Below, piece after piece: positions 7,364 through 16,275 of a stretch of 62,023 nt of DNA. The notes beneath the pieces are model-generated. The model searched no databases. It worked only from the letters and a program-made list of their open reading frames with translations, and was not told the origin of the DNA. The stretch is from the NCBI GenBank assembly GCA_045536815.1, contig JAZSOH010000023.1:1-62023 (forward strand). Direction: 5' to 3'. The translations under genes were made by a program, and so were the position numbers. This stretch comes from UMGS1279 sp045536815 (GTDB taxonomy: Bacteria; Bacillota; Clostridia; Oscillospirales; Acutalibacteraceae). Each line of letters begins with the position of its first letter. Within the stretch, counting starts at the first letter, position 1.

Positions 7364-8431
7364 TTAACAATAAATTTCTCCGCCAATTACTGTTTTAATA
7401 ATGTTAAGATTATCATCAACAACTAAAAAATCGGCATCATATCCAACATCAATTACGCCTTTATTTAGGCCCATAAGCTTTGATGGAGTCTCGCTAGCCA
7501 TTTTAATTGCTTCATACTTCGGTATACCAAATTCTATAGCCTTTTTAACACAGCCAAACAAAACAGTCATTGAACCGTTAAGCGCACCTTCTTCGTTACG
7601 GCAAACGCCATTTTCTACAATAGCTTTTTTGCCGCCGAAAAGAATTTCGCCGTTTTCTATAACACCTGTAGCGCTAATGCAGTCGCTAATTAAAATCATT
7701 CGGTCGCTGCCAAACATTTTATATAGTCCGATAACTGCTGCAGGATGAATATGAACGCCATCAGAAATAACCTGAATATACATATCTTCAGTTACAGCCG
7801 CGCCTATTAAAGAAGGTTCCCTATGTAAAAACGGAGGCATCGCATTAAAAGCGTGTGTTAAACATTTTGCGCCCGCCTTTGCGGCTAAAACTGCGGTATC
7901 GTAATCGGCTACAGTATGGCCAAGACAAACAACAGCATTACATTTTTCAATAAAATCAATAGCGCCTTCAACTTCGGGTGCGATATTGATTATCTTAACC
8001 TGCTCTAAAGAGTTAATTGCGTCTGCATCAGGCTTTTGGACATAATCACCATTCATAGCGCCAAGTTTTTTATTAGAAATAAAAGGACCCTCTAAATGAA
8101 AACCGGGTATATTTGCGCCTTTTATATTACTAATATCGGTTTCGGCCGCTTTTTTTAGCTGCTCCATTGGAACGGTTAAGGTTGTAGGATACCACGTGGT
8201 AGTACCATTTTTCGCAAAATATTCTGACATTTCACCGAGCTTATCAAAATCGTCGGTAGGGTCAAAACCAAGACAACCGTGAGTATGTATATCTACCATT
8301 CCGGGAATTATCTCATATCCACCAAGGTCTATGCCCTCTTTATCAGTTTTTTCTATTGAAACTATCTTACCGTTTTCAACTGAAATATCGGTAAGCATAT
8401 CTTTTATTTTAACATTTTTATAAATAATCAA
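7364..8431 (-). CDS. nagA: N-acetylglucosamine-6-phosphate deacetylase
   Basis: NagA removes acetate from GlcNAc-6-P to give glucosamine-6-P, feeding glycolysis and wall recycling. Amidohydrolase motifs in order: VDIHTHGCLGFD (metal-binding HxH), HLEGPFIS, the metal His in CLGHTVAD, LTHAFNAMPP, QVISDGVHIHP and the catalytic Asp in ILISDCI. Length (355) is normal for the family. The frame opens at GTG 8440, but that codon overlaps the SD (AGAGGTGAT); TTG 8431, giving MIIYKNVKIKD, has correct spacing and is preferred. It follows pfkA on the same strand, but a strong terminator lies between, so it is probably transcribed separately. No nagB is seen in the window. Confidence 0.92.
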   Translation of the reverse strand: MIIYKNVKIKDMLTDISVENGKIVSIEKTDKEGIDLGGYEIIPGMVDIHTHGCLGFDPTDDFDKLGEMSEYFAKNGTTTWYPTTLTVPMEQLKKAAETDISNIKGANIPGFHLEGPFISNKKLGAMNGDYVQKPDADAINSLEQVKIINIAPEVEGAIDFIEKCNAVVCLGHTVADYDTAVLAAKAGAKCLTHAFNAMPPFLHREPSLIGAAVTEDMYIQVISDGVHIHPAAVIGLYKMFGSDRMILISDCISATGVIENGEILFGGKKAIVENGVCRNEEGALNGSMTVLFGCVKKAIEFGIPKYEAIKMASETPSKLMGLNKGVIDVGYDADFLVVDDNLNIIKTVIGGEIYC

Positions 8432-8495
8432 CGCTATCACCTCTAATTATATTTTAAAGCAATTTCACCTAAATTTCAAGCATAAAAAGAAAAAT

Positions 8496-8526
8496 AAAAA
8501 GCCGTAAGAAACTCTTACGGCTTTTT
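8496..8526 (-). terminator. terminator after pfkA
   Basis: AAAAAGCCGTAAGA (8496-8509) with TCTTACGGCTTTTT (8513-8526), very short loop; T-run on both strands. It ends the hprK-to-pfkA run. Confidence 0.88.
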
Positions 8527-8529
8527 ATA

Positions 8530-9492
8530 TTATAATGAAAGAATATTAGCAATTTTATAGCTTTCAACATCAAATTCTTTTGCCATATTAAGGGCTTCAA
8601 AAATATCGAAGTCAACAATTTTGCCGTTTTGAGAGCAGACAACCCTATTACCAATGCCTTTATTAAGAAGCTGTACTGCGGCATAGCCAAGCTTACTTGA
8701 AATAACTCTATCGCGAACCGAAGGATTACCGCCTCTTTGAATGTGCCCTAAAATAGTTGCTCTGGACACAACGCCGGTTGTAGCCTCAATAATCTTAGCA
8801 ATTTCAGAAACGCCCGTCTTGAAGCCTTCGGCAACAACAATAATAAAATGTTCTTTGCCGGTTTTTCTTGAAGCTTCAATCTTCTTACAAACGTCACTAA
8901 TTTCACATTCAATTTCGGGTACTAATATTGAAGTAGCACCTGCTGCAAGACCTGTTTGAAGAGCAAGGTCGCCTGCGTTGCGGCCCATAACCTCAATTAC
9001 TGAGCAACGCTCATGCGACTGAGTCGTATCACGAAGGCGGTCAGCCATTTCAACTGCAGTATTCATAGCAGTATCAAAACCGATGCAATATTCAGTAGAG
9101 GCGATATCATTATCAATAGTAGCGGGAACGCCAACACAAGGAATGCCTCTGAGAGATAAATCTCTAGCGCCTCTAAAGGAGCCGTCGCCACCAATTACAA
9201 CAAAGCCTTCAATACCCATTTTTTTACAATTTTCAATTGCAATATTGATACCCTCTTCGGTTTTAAACTGAGGGCAGCGAGCAGTATATAACTTTGTGCC
9301 ACCACGATGAATTATATCCGAAACTGACCTTTCATTAAATTCCTCAAATTCGCCATTTATAAGCCCCATATATCCGCGCTTAACACCAACAACCTCAATA
9401 CCGAGAGAAATTGCAGTGCGAACTACAGCACGAACTGCCGCGTTCATACCCGGTGCATCGCCACCGCTAGTTAAAACACCTATTTTTTTCAT
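8530..9492 (-). CDS. pfkA: ATP-dependent 6-phosphofructokinase
   Basis: PfkA phosphorylates fructose-6-P with ATP, the committing step of glycolysis. It begins MKKIGVLTSGGDAPGMNAA and has the ATP-type GGDG signature (VIGGDGSFRGA), the catalytic segment PATIDNDIA with Asp, EVMGRNAGDLAL and LGHIQRGG for effector and substrate binding. GGDGS rather than GGDGT/GGDDT favours ATP over pyrophosphate as donor. At 320 residues it has the standard bacterial length. It is the last gene of the minus-strand run, about 50 bases after dnaE, so sugar sensing (hprK), glucose phosphorylation (ROK kinase) and this step probably share transcripts. Confidence 0.95.
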   Translation of the reverse strand: MKKIGVLTSGGDAPGMNAAVRAVVRTAISLGIEVVGVKRGYMGLINGEFEEFNERSVSDIIHRGGTKLYTARCPQFKTEEGINIAIENCKKMGIEGFVVIGGDGSFRGARDLSLRGIPCVGVPATIDNDIASTEYCIGFDTAMNTAVEMADRLRDTTQSHERCSVIEVMGRNAGDLALQTGLAAGATSILVPEIECEISDVCKKIEASRKTGKEHFIIVVAEGFKTGVSEIAKIIEATTGVVSRATILGHIQRGGNPSVRDRVISSKLGYAAVQLLNKGIGNRVVCSQNGKIVDFDIFEALNMAKEFDVESYKIANILSL

Positions 9493-9543
9493 TTAAATTC
9501 CCCCTAAACCTAAAACGTTATCATTTTAACATATTAAAGTAGA

Positions 9544-12500
9544 TTATTCAACCGCTTTTACATTATTTTTTCCCAAAATATTACAAATTTTGTTCCATTT
9601 TTCACTTTCTAATTCAAAATCGGCAAATTTCGCCGCCTTAAAACGTTTTTTTGTATCCTCACAGTATATAATAACTTCTGCACCGCTTAACGAAAGTTCA
9701 GCACTAATTGCACTAAGCAGTTTTGCGTCATAAGTTGCAAGTTTTATATATAGCTTAGAATAGCTAAGTGAACTTTTGGCCTTTTTAATAGGAAAAACTT
9801 GTTCAATTTTATCGCAAATTATTTCACTAGGCCTATCATCTGACTCAGTAACCTTACCTTCAAAAAGGTATACCTCGCCTTCCTTCACATTATTTCTAAC
9901 AGGTGCAAAAGTCTTTGGAAAAACCGTTAAATTAATAGAATCATATAAATCCTCAACGCCCAAAAAAGCCATTAAATTACCCGTTTTAGTTGTTTTTGTT
10001 TTCAAACTATTAACAAGTCCTATAAACCTTACTCTTTCACCATCAGAAATTTTATGCTCTAAAATATCGTTTACCTTGGTAGCCTTAATGGCTTTAATAT
10101 TTCCCAAAAATTCATTTAAAGGATGGCCCGACATATAAAGTCCGGTTGCTTCCTTTTCAAAGAATAGCTTTTCTCTCTCAGGCATTTCTGCAACATTAGG
10201 AAACTCAAAGCTAAGGGCCGAATTTTCATATACATTATCGTCAAAAAGACTTGTTTGACCACCTGCATTTCTAAGAGCCTCTTCATCGACTGCCGACATA
10301 ATTTCTTCAACCGACTGTAGCATTTGCCTACGATTAGCGCCAAACGAATCCAAAGCTCCGCTTTTTATTAAGCCCTCTAAGGCGCGTTTATTAAAGTCTC
10401 TTCCGTTCATTCTCTTGCAGAAATCAAAAAGTGAAGTAAACTTCGAAATACTTCTCTCTTTTATCATTTTGCTTATAATACCCGCGCCCAAGTTTTTAAT
10501 CGCTAAAAGGCCAAAACGAATATTGTCCCCCGAAACTGTAAAATGCAAATCACTTTCATTAACATCGGGGGGCAAAATCTCTATTCCAAGTCTGTTACAT
10601 TCAGCGCTATACTGAGTAACCTTGCCTGCGCTATCCAAAACGCTTGAAAGTAGTGCCGCCATATATTCTTTGGCAAAGTGCCTTTTAAGATAAGCCGTTT
10701 GATAAGCAATTACTGTATAAGCCGCGGCGTGAGATTTGTTGAACGCATAAGAGCTAAATAGTGCAACATTATCATATATTTCTTCTGCAACGTCTTTTGG
10801 TACACCTCTATTTATTGCACCATCACACAAAACATTACCGTTTTCATCCTTTTCACCAAAGATAAAACTATTTCTTTCTTTAGCCATAACGTCATGCTTT
10901 TTCTTACTCATGGCACGTCTTACAATATCTGCCCTTCCAAGCGAATATCCCGCAAGACTTCTAAAAATTTGCATTACCTGTTCTTGATATACAATACAGC
11001 CATAGGTGACCTTTAAAATTGGCTCTAAAAGTGGAGTTTTATAAACTATTTTTTCGGGGTTATGCCTATTATAAATATAGGTAGGAATAGAATTTCTAGG
11101 TCCCGGCCTATATAGTGAAAGAATTGCCGTTAAATCCTCAAGATTTTCAGGCTTAAATGAGCGAAGAACCTGCTTCATTCCCTCAGACTCGAACTGAAAG
11201 ATACCATCAGTAAAGCCATCTGCCATCATCTTTATTGTTTCAGGGTCATTTTCAGGGATATCGTCAATGGAAAATTCGGGTTTATATTTTTTTATCATCT
11301 TTACTGCATCTGAAATAACAGTTAAGTTTCTAAGTCCCAAAAAGTCCATTTTAAGAAGACCAAGTTCTTCAAGCTCAGTCATAGTAAACTGAGTTACAAC
11401 CGCTTCATCATTAAGCGCTAAAGGTACATAGCTATAAACAGGCCTATCAGATATCACAACACCTGCCGCATGAGTTGAGGCGTGGCGAGGCATACCTTCA
11501 ATTTTAAGGGCCATATCAATTATATTTTTTACATCGTTATCGGTTTCATACAAATTTTTAAGGTCAACCGATTCTTTTAGTGCGTTCGAAAGAGTTTGTC
11601 CCAAAGCGGCAGGAATAAGCTTTGCGACCTTATCACAGGTGCTATAAGGAACATTTAAAACTCTGCCAACATCTCTAACCGCACCCTTAGCCGCCATTGT
11701 ACCGAAGGTAACAATTTGAGCAACCTGCTCTTTACCGTACTTATTTATTACATAATCTATAACCTCTTGCCTTCTTACAAAGCAAAAGTCGATATCAAAG
11801 TCGGGCATTGAAACACGTTCGGGATTTAAAAATCTTTCAAAAAGCAGGTCATATTTTATTGGGTCGATACCTGTAATTCCAATACAGTAAGCCACAAGGC
11901 TACCGGCACCCGAGCCTCTTCCCGTACCGACAGGTATGCCGCTTTTTTTAGCAAAAGCAACATAATCCTGAACTATTAAAAAATAGTCAGTAAAGCCCAT
12001 TTTATCAATAACAGAAAGCTCATATTCTAAACGTTTTTTAACCTGTTCGCTGGGATTTAGACCATAATGCTTCATTAGTCCATCATAGGCCATAGAGCGT
12101 AAATGCTCTAAATGGTCCCTATCGCCAATATCAAAAACAGGTAGCTTAAGCTTATGAAATTCAAAGTCAAGATTACACTTTTCGGCGATTTTTACTGTAT
12201 TAGAAATTGCCTCGGGAGTATCACCAAAAAGCTCGTACATTTGAGCGTATGATTTTAAATAAAACTCATCGGTTTCAAAAGACATAAGGTCATCGTCGCC
12301 GATTTTTTTGCCCGTTCCTATTGCAAGTAAAACCTCTTGCATTTTACTATCTTCTTTTGTAATATAGTGCACGTCATTAGTGCAAACAAGCGGAATATCA
12401 AGCTCACTCGAAAGTTTTTTAAGAGCAGCATTTACGGTAATTTGTTCCTTAATGCCGTGATTTTGCATTTCAAGATAAAAATTGCCATCGCCAAACAAAT

Positions 12501-12987
12501 TTTTATAATAAATAGCGGCCTGTTTTGCCTTTTCATACTCACCAAAAAGTATTGCCGAAGGTATTTCCCCCGCAAGGCAGGCCGAAAGCGCAATAAGACC
12601 TTCGCTGTGTTTTTCGAGCAGTTCTTTATCAATTCTGGGTCTTGAATAAAAGCCTTCCGTAAAGCCTAAGGAAACAAGCTTTATTAAATTTTCATAACCT
12701 TTTGAATTTTTACACAATAAAACAAGGTGGTTGTATGGTGAATATTCAGTTTTCTTTTTATCAAAACGAGAATTAGGTGCAACATACACCTCACAACCAA
12801 TAATTGGCTTAATACCATATTGCTTAGCCTTTTTATAAAATTCCATAGCGCCGTACATAACGCCGTGGTCAGTAATAGCAACTGCCGACTGTCCAAGTTT
12901 TTTTGCAGTCTCAAAAAGCCCGTCTATACGACAGGCACCATCAAGTAAGCTATATTCAGTATGGAGATGCAAATGTACGAAATCCAT
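9544..12987 (-). CDS. dnaE: DNA polymerase III alpha subunit
   Basis: DnaE-type replicative polymerase. N-terminal PHP domain (HLHTEYSLLDGACRI, AVAITDHGVMYGAMEFY, GCEVYVAP), then the polymerase core with PDFDIDFCFVRR (catalytic aspartates), PRHASTHAAGVVIS, GIFQFESEGM and AFNKSHAAAYTVIAYQTAY. An OB-fold lies near the C-terminus (VRFIGLVNSLKTKTTKTGN). About 1147 residues, normal for DnaE1. The ORF opens with GTG 12996, inside the SD AGGTGA; ATG 12987 (MDFVHLHLH) is the better start. It begins 17 bases after whiA ends. Firmicutes normally also have PolC; it is not in this window. Confidence 0.96.
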   Translation of the reverse strand: MDFVHLHLHTEYSLLDGACRIDGLFETAKKLGQSAVAITDHGVMYGAMEFYKKAKQYGIKPIIGCEVYVAPNSRFDKKKTEYSPYNHLVLLCKNSKGYENLIKLVSLGFTEGFYSRPRIDKELLEKHSEGLIALSACLAGEIPSAILFGEYEKAKQAAIYYKNLFGDGNFYLEMQNHGIKEQITVNAALKKLSSELDIPLVCTNDVHYITKEDSKMQEVLLAIGTGKKIGDDDLMSFETDEFYLKSYAQMYELFGDTPEAISNTVKIAEKCNLDFEFHKLKLPVFDIGDRDHLEHLRSMAYDGLMKHYGLNPSEQVKKRLEYELSVIDKMGFTDYFLIVQDYVAFAKKSGIPVGTGRGSGAGSLVAYCIGITGIDPIKYDLLFERFLNPERVSMPDFDIDFCFVRRQEVIDYVINKYGKEQVAQIVTFGTMAAKGAVRDVGRVLNVPYSTCDKVAKLIPAALGQTLSNALKESVDLKNLYETDNDVKNIIDMALKIEGMPRHASTHAAGVVISDRPVYSYVPLALNDEAVVTQFTMTELEELGLLKMDFLGLRNLTVISDAVKMIKKYKPEFSIDDIPENDPETIKMMADGFTDGIFQFESEGMKQVLRSFKPENLEDLTAILSLYRPGPRNSIPTYIYNRHNPEKIVYKTPLLEPILKVTYGCIVYQEQVMQIFRSLAGYSLGRADIVRRAMSKKKHDVMAKERNSFIFGEKDENGNVLCDGAINRGVPKDVAEEIYDNVALFSSYAFNKSHAAAYTVIAYQTAYLKRHFAKEYMAALLSSVLDSAGKVTQYSAECNRLGIEILPPDVNESDLHFTVSGDNIRFGLLAIKNLGAGIISKMIKERSISKFTSLFDFCKRMNGRDFNKRALEGLIKSGALDSFGANRRQMLQSVEEIMSAVDEEALRNAGGQTSLFDDNVYENSALSFEFPNVAEMPEREKLFFEKEATGLYMSGHPLNEFLGNIKAIKATKVNDILEHKISDGERVRFIGLVNSLKTKTTKTGNLMAFLGVEDLYDSINLTVFPKTFAPVRNNVKEGEVYLFEGKVTESDDRPSEIICDKIEQVFPIKKAKSSLSYSKLYIKLATYDAKLLSAISAELSLSGAEVIIYCEDTKKRFKAAKFADFELESEKWNKICNILGKNNVKAVE

Positions 12988-13004
12988 AATACTCACCTAA
13001 ATAA

Positions 13005-13904
13005 TTATTGTTTATTATTTGCTAAAGCAACAAGTCTATTTAAACGGTGATTAAGTCCCGACCTTGTGACCTCGCCGTTCAGCATTTCACAAAGCTCGTT
13101 TAAGGTAGCTTGGTCGTTTTGAAGCCTTAGTTCCCCTACTCGTTGAAGCTCGGGTGAAAGCTTAGAAAACTCACCACTCTCCTTAAGCTTTTTTATTGCC
13201 AAGCACTGCGTCACAGCCGCATTAACTGTCTTGGTAATATTAGCAGTTTCACAGTTTGTAATTCTGTTAAGCCTATTTCTAACATCCTTAACCACCGTAA
13301 TATCTGCAAGGTGCAAAGCATAGGTTCCTGCTCCAATATAAGTTAAAATATCTGACAAATTTTCGCTACCTGCAAAATAAATAGTAAGATTTTTACCCCT
13401 AGCCGAAAGTTTTGGCGATAAACCAACTTCCAAAATCAACTCATAAAGTTCTGTAGCTAATTGCTTAGAATGTATAGGAAATTCAGCAAGATACTCTTTA
13501 TTAGGGTCACATGCCGTAGCACAGGATAAAAATACACCTCTTAAAAAGGCTGACTTACAACAGTCATCCTCTAAAATATGCATTTTAAGTAGACTGTCCC
13601 CTTCTTTAAACCCAAAATAGCCAAGCGAAGTTAAAATTTCTTCTCTTTTTGCTTTAGACTTAATTTTTACCGAAAATAAATCCTTTTTTGCTCCACCAAC
13701 CGAAATGTCTGGCACTGTGCCAAAACATCTGGTAAGAAGTGAGGAAAGTCTAAAAACAACATCTTCGCTTTCAGTAGTAACAGTCATATTATTAGCAGAA
13801 AACGACCTACCCATTAACAAAATGCCGTAACATTCGGCAATTTTGCAACAGGTGGACGCTTCTATTTTACATAGTTCACTTTTTACATCTGATAAAAAAG
13901 ACAT
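13005..13904 (-). CDS. whiA: WhiA, DNA-binding regulator
   Basis: WhiA combines a LAGLIDADG-homing-endonuclease-like fold (without nuclease activity) with a C-terminal helix-turn-helix. It affects sporulation in actinomycetes and division/chromosome segregation in Bacillus. Visible features: the N-terminal SFLSDVKSELCKIEASTCCKIAECYGILLMGRSF, FLRGVFLSCATACDPNKEYLAEF in the middle, and C-terminal LSPELQRVGELRLQN with LNELCEMLNGEVTRSGLNHRLNRL. Standard length (299). It lies 13 bases downstream of the rapZ-like gene and just upstream of dnaE. In most Firmicutes yvcK separates rapZ and whiA; here it does not. Confidence 0.95.
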   Translation of the reverse strand: MSFLSDVKSELCKIEASTCCKIAECYGILLMGRSFSANNMTVTTESEDVVFRLSSLLTRCFGTVPDISVGGAKKDLFSVKIKSKAKREEILTSLGYFGFKEGDSLLKMHILEDDCCKSAFLRGVFLSCATACDPNKEYLAEFPIHSKQLATELYELILEVGLSPKLSARGKNLTIYFAGSENLSDILTYIGAGTYALHLADITVVKDVRNRLNRITNCETANITKTVNAAVTQCLAIKKLKESGEFSKLSPELQRVGELRLQNDQATLNELCEMLNGEVTRSGLNHRLNRLVALANNKQ

Positions 13905-13917
13905 AAATAATATCCTA

Positions 13918-14307
13918 TCATTTAATAATATCTCTATGATTTATATGTACATCATAACCGCAGTCGATAAGTTCTTGAAAAATAAGTTCGGCAATGGTCA
14001 CCGAGCGGTGTTTGCCGCCCGTACAACCAATAGCAACAGTAAATTCTTCAGAGCCTTTTTTAAAGTGAAGCCTTAAAGACGTTTTTATTAAAGTAATAAT
14101 ATTTTCCGCAAGAATTTTAGAAGAATCAAACTGCATTACAAAGTCGCTTACCTTCTTATTTAAACCGTTTAGTTCACGAAGTTCATCAACATAATAAGGA
14201 TTTTCAAGGCATCTGACATCAACTAACAGATTTGGGTTGTCTATTAAGCCAAATTTGTAACCAAAAGATATAATATTAACCTTTAAAGAGCTACATTTTT
14301 CGCACAT
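13918..14307 (-). CDS. stand-alone RapZ C-terminal domain protein
   Basis: The 129 residues match only the C-terminal half of RapZ/YvcJ: NIISFGYKFGLI, LLVDVRCLENPYYVDELREL, VAIGCTGGKHRSVTIAELI and a final HRDI. In E. coli this half binds glucosamine-6-P and small RNAs and recruits RNase E. The N-terminal P-loop ATPase domain of normal 280-290-residue RapZ is missing. It is not in the upstream sequence either, since murB ends only 16 bases before this gene starts. The start is sound (ATG after AAGGATG). So this appears to be a functional reduction rather than a broken gene. Its place between murB and whiA fits the usual rapZ slot. Confidence 0.88.
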   Translation of the reverse strand: MCEKCSSLKVNIISFGYKFGLIDNPNLLVDVRCLENPYYVDELRELNGLNKKVSDFVMQFDSSKILAENIITLIKTSLRLHFKKGSEEFTVAIGCTGGKHRSVTIAELIFQELIDCGYDVHINHRDIIK

Positions 14308-14323
14308 AAAATCATCCTTAATT

Positions 14324-15235
14324 CTATCTTCCTATAAATTCAACCTCGGGTTCAAGCCTTACGCTTGTTTCTAAAAACACCTTATCGCTAACATATTCAA
14401 TCAGCCTTTTTACATCTGAAGCGGTAGCATCTCCGGTATTAATAATGAACCCTGCGTGTTTCTCGCTAACCATCGCTCCACCAATAGCATAACCCTTGAG
14501 ACCGCACATTTCAATAAGCGTTCCGGCAAAATTACCGCTAGGTCTTTTAAAGGTACTTCCCGCGCTTGGAAAATCTAACGGTTGTTTGGTTTTACGTCTT
14601 AAAAGCAACGTATCCATCTTTTCACGTATCGACGAAACAGGTGCAGGTGTGAGCGTAAACTTGGCAGAAGTAATTATAGAATTTTTCTTTTCTTTGAAAA
14701 TACTGGTACGGTAACCAAGCTTCATATCTTCCGCAGAAATTGTGTGGAAATTACCGTCAAGAGTTAAATATGTGCACTCGCTAATAACGTTAGAAATCTC
14801 CGACTCGTAAGCACCCGCATTCATATAAATAGCGCCACCAACAAGACCGGGAATTCCCCAAGCAAACTCTAAACCCGAAAGCCCATTTTCTGCAGCAAAG
14901 CTACAAAGCATAGAAAGTTTAAGTCCACTTCCACAGTTTATAACATTAAATTCGTCAAGAGAAAATTCGCCAAGTCCATTACCGATATGAATTACGGCAC
15001 CTTCAATTCCTAAATCAGAAACAAGCAAATTACTACCATTACCAATAACAGTAATAGGAATTTCTTTCTCTTTTAAAAAGATAATTAGGCGCCTTAGCAT
15101 ATTTTCGCCAACAGGTTCTATAAAGATATCTGCAGGTCCACCAATTTTGAAACTGGTATGAAGAGACATTGGCTCATTTTCTTTGAATGAGCACTGATTT
15201 TCATCTAAAAAACTTTTAAGTTCGGAATAATCCAA
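14324..15235 (-). CDS. murB: UDP-N-acetylenolpyruvoylglucosamine reductase
   Basis: MurB is the FAD-dependent second enzyme of UDP-MurNAc synthesis (NADPH reduction of the enolpyruvyl group). Motifs: HTSFKIGGPADIFIEP, the FAD-binding ITVIGNGSNLLVSD, FAWGIPGLVGGAIYMNAGAYE, the active-site GYRTSIFK, SAGSTFKRP with the catalytic Ser, and KHAGFIINTGDATASDV. It has the shorter type II organisation typical of Firmicutes. The ORF opens at GTG 15250, which overlaps the SD GAGGTG; TTG 15235 (MDYSELKSFL) has better spacing. It lies 30 bases after the glucokinase gene, in the same run. Confidence 0.94.
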   Translation of the reverse strand: MDYSELKSFLDENQCSFKENEPMSLHTSFKIGGPADIFIEPVGENMLRRLIIFLKEKEIPITVIGNGSNLLVSDLGIEGAVIHIGNGLGEFSLDEFNVINCGSGLKLSMLCSFAAENGLSGLEFAWGIPGLVGGAIYMNAGAYESEISNVISECTYLTLDGNFHTISAEDMKLGYRTSIFKEKKNSIITSAKFTLTPAPVSSIREKMDTLLLRRKTKQPLDFPSAGSTFKRPSGNFAGTLIEMCGLKGYAIGGAMVSEKHAGFIINTGDATASDVKRLIEYVSDKVFLETSVRLEPEVEFIGR

Positions 15236-15264
15236 GAAATTACACCTCACAAATTTGCAAGATA

Positions 15265-16221
15265 CTATTTATATAAACGATAAAGGTTTGCTGAACCTAT
15301 AATACCCGCATCGTTTCCAAGTTTTGCAATTAAAACTTCGGTTTGTTTTTCTACATTTATTGAGAAAATTTCTTTAGAAACAATTTTCTGAATAGGCTTT
15401 AAAAGTGTATCACCCTCGTAGCAAATGCCGCCACTGATACAAAGCCTATCGGGTTGGAAGATGTTAATAAGGTTTGAAATGCCACAAGCAACATACTCAA
15501 TATAAGTATCAACAACCTTCTTTGCGGTCTCATCACCCGCACGCATACCATCAAATGCGGTGCGACCGTTAACATTATCTAAATTGCCTTCAGTTATTTC
15601 CCACATTTTAGAAGCCTTGTCTTGCTCCATAGCCCTTTTAGTTTGTCTGATAAGAGCGGTTGCAGAAGCATATGCCTCCCAACAACCTTTGCGGCCACAA
15701 GTACACGGCTCACCATCAAAGGTGATTACTGCGTGACCAACCTCGCCCCCCGCAAGGTTGCCGCCGGAAAAGAGCTTTTCATCTATAATAATGCCGCCGC
15801 CAACACCCGTGCCGAGCGTAATTGCAACAAATGTTTTTGTGCCCTTTCCTGCACCTGCCAAAAACTCTCCATAAGCTGCAGCGTTTGCATCATTTTCAAG
15901 ATAACAATCAAAATCAAGACGTTTTTTAAGCATCTCGGCCATTGGAAGATTTGTAAATCCAAGATTATTGGATGTTGCAATCATACCGCTGAAAGGATTA
16001 ACGCTTCCGGGGCTACCAACGCCAACAGAGTTTATATCCTTCATAGTTAGACCTGCATCCTCTACCGCCATTTTAACGGCAAGAGCCATATCATCTACAA
16101 TTTCTTCGGCAGGTCTTGGACATTTGGTTTTTAGCTTTGCTCTACCAATGATTTCAAAATTATCATTTACAACTCCTACCTTAATATTTGTACCACCTAA
16201 GTCTACCCCAACATTAAACAT
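15265..16221 (-). CDS. glcK: ROK-family glucokinase
   Basis: ATP-dependent phosphorylation of glucose (possibly other hexoses). Motifs: N-terminal phosphate-binding GVDLGGTNIKVGVV, YLENDANAAAYGEF (catalytic Asp), TLGTGVGGGIIID, the ROK signature with EVGHAVITFDGEPCTCGRKGCWEAYAS (zinc-binding Cys and His), and CISGGICYEGD. Length (318) matches Gram-positive GlcK. A good SD (GGAGAG) precedes ATG 16221. It sits between hprK and murB; that position links catabolite control with glucose entry, an inference from context. Confidence 0.92.
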   Translation of the reverse strand: MFNVGVDLGGTNIKVGVVNDNFEIIGRAKLKTKCPRPAEEIVDDMALAVKMAVEDAGLTMKDINSVGVGSPGSVNPFSGMIATSNNLGFTNLPMAEMLKKRLDFDCYLENDANAAAYGEFLAGAGKGTKTFVAITLGTGVGGGIIIDEKLFSGGNLAGGEVGHAVITFDGEPCTCGRKGCWEAYASATALIRQTKRAMEQDKASKMWEITEGNLDNVNGRTAFDGMRAGDETAKKVVDTYIEYVACGISNLINIFQPDRLCISGGICYEGDTLLKPIQKIVSKEIFSINVEKQTEVLIAKLGNDAGIIGSANLYRLYK

Positions 16222-16275
16222 TTTTAATAACTCTCCAAACTTTGCTAAAAAATTTTACTAAAATAATAAATTCGA

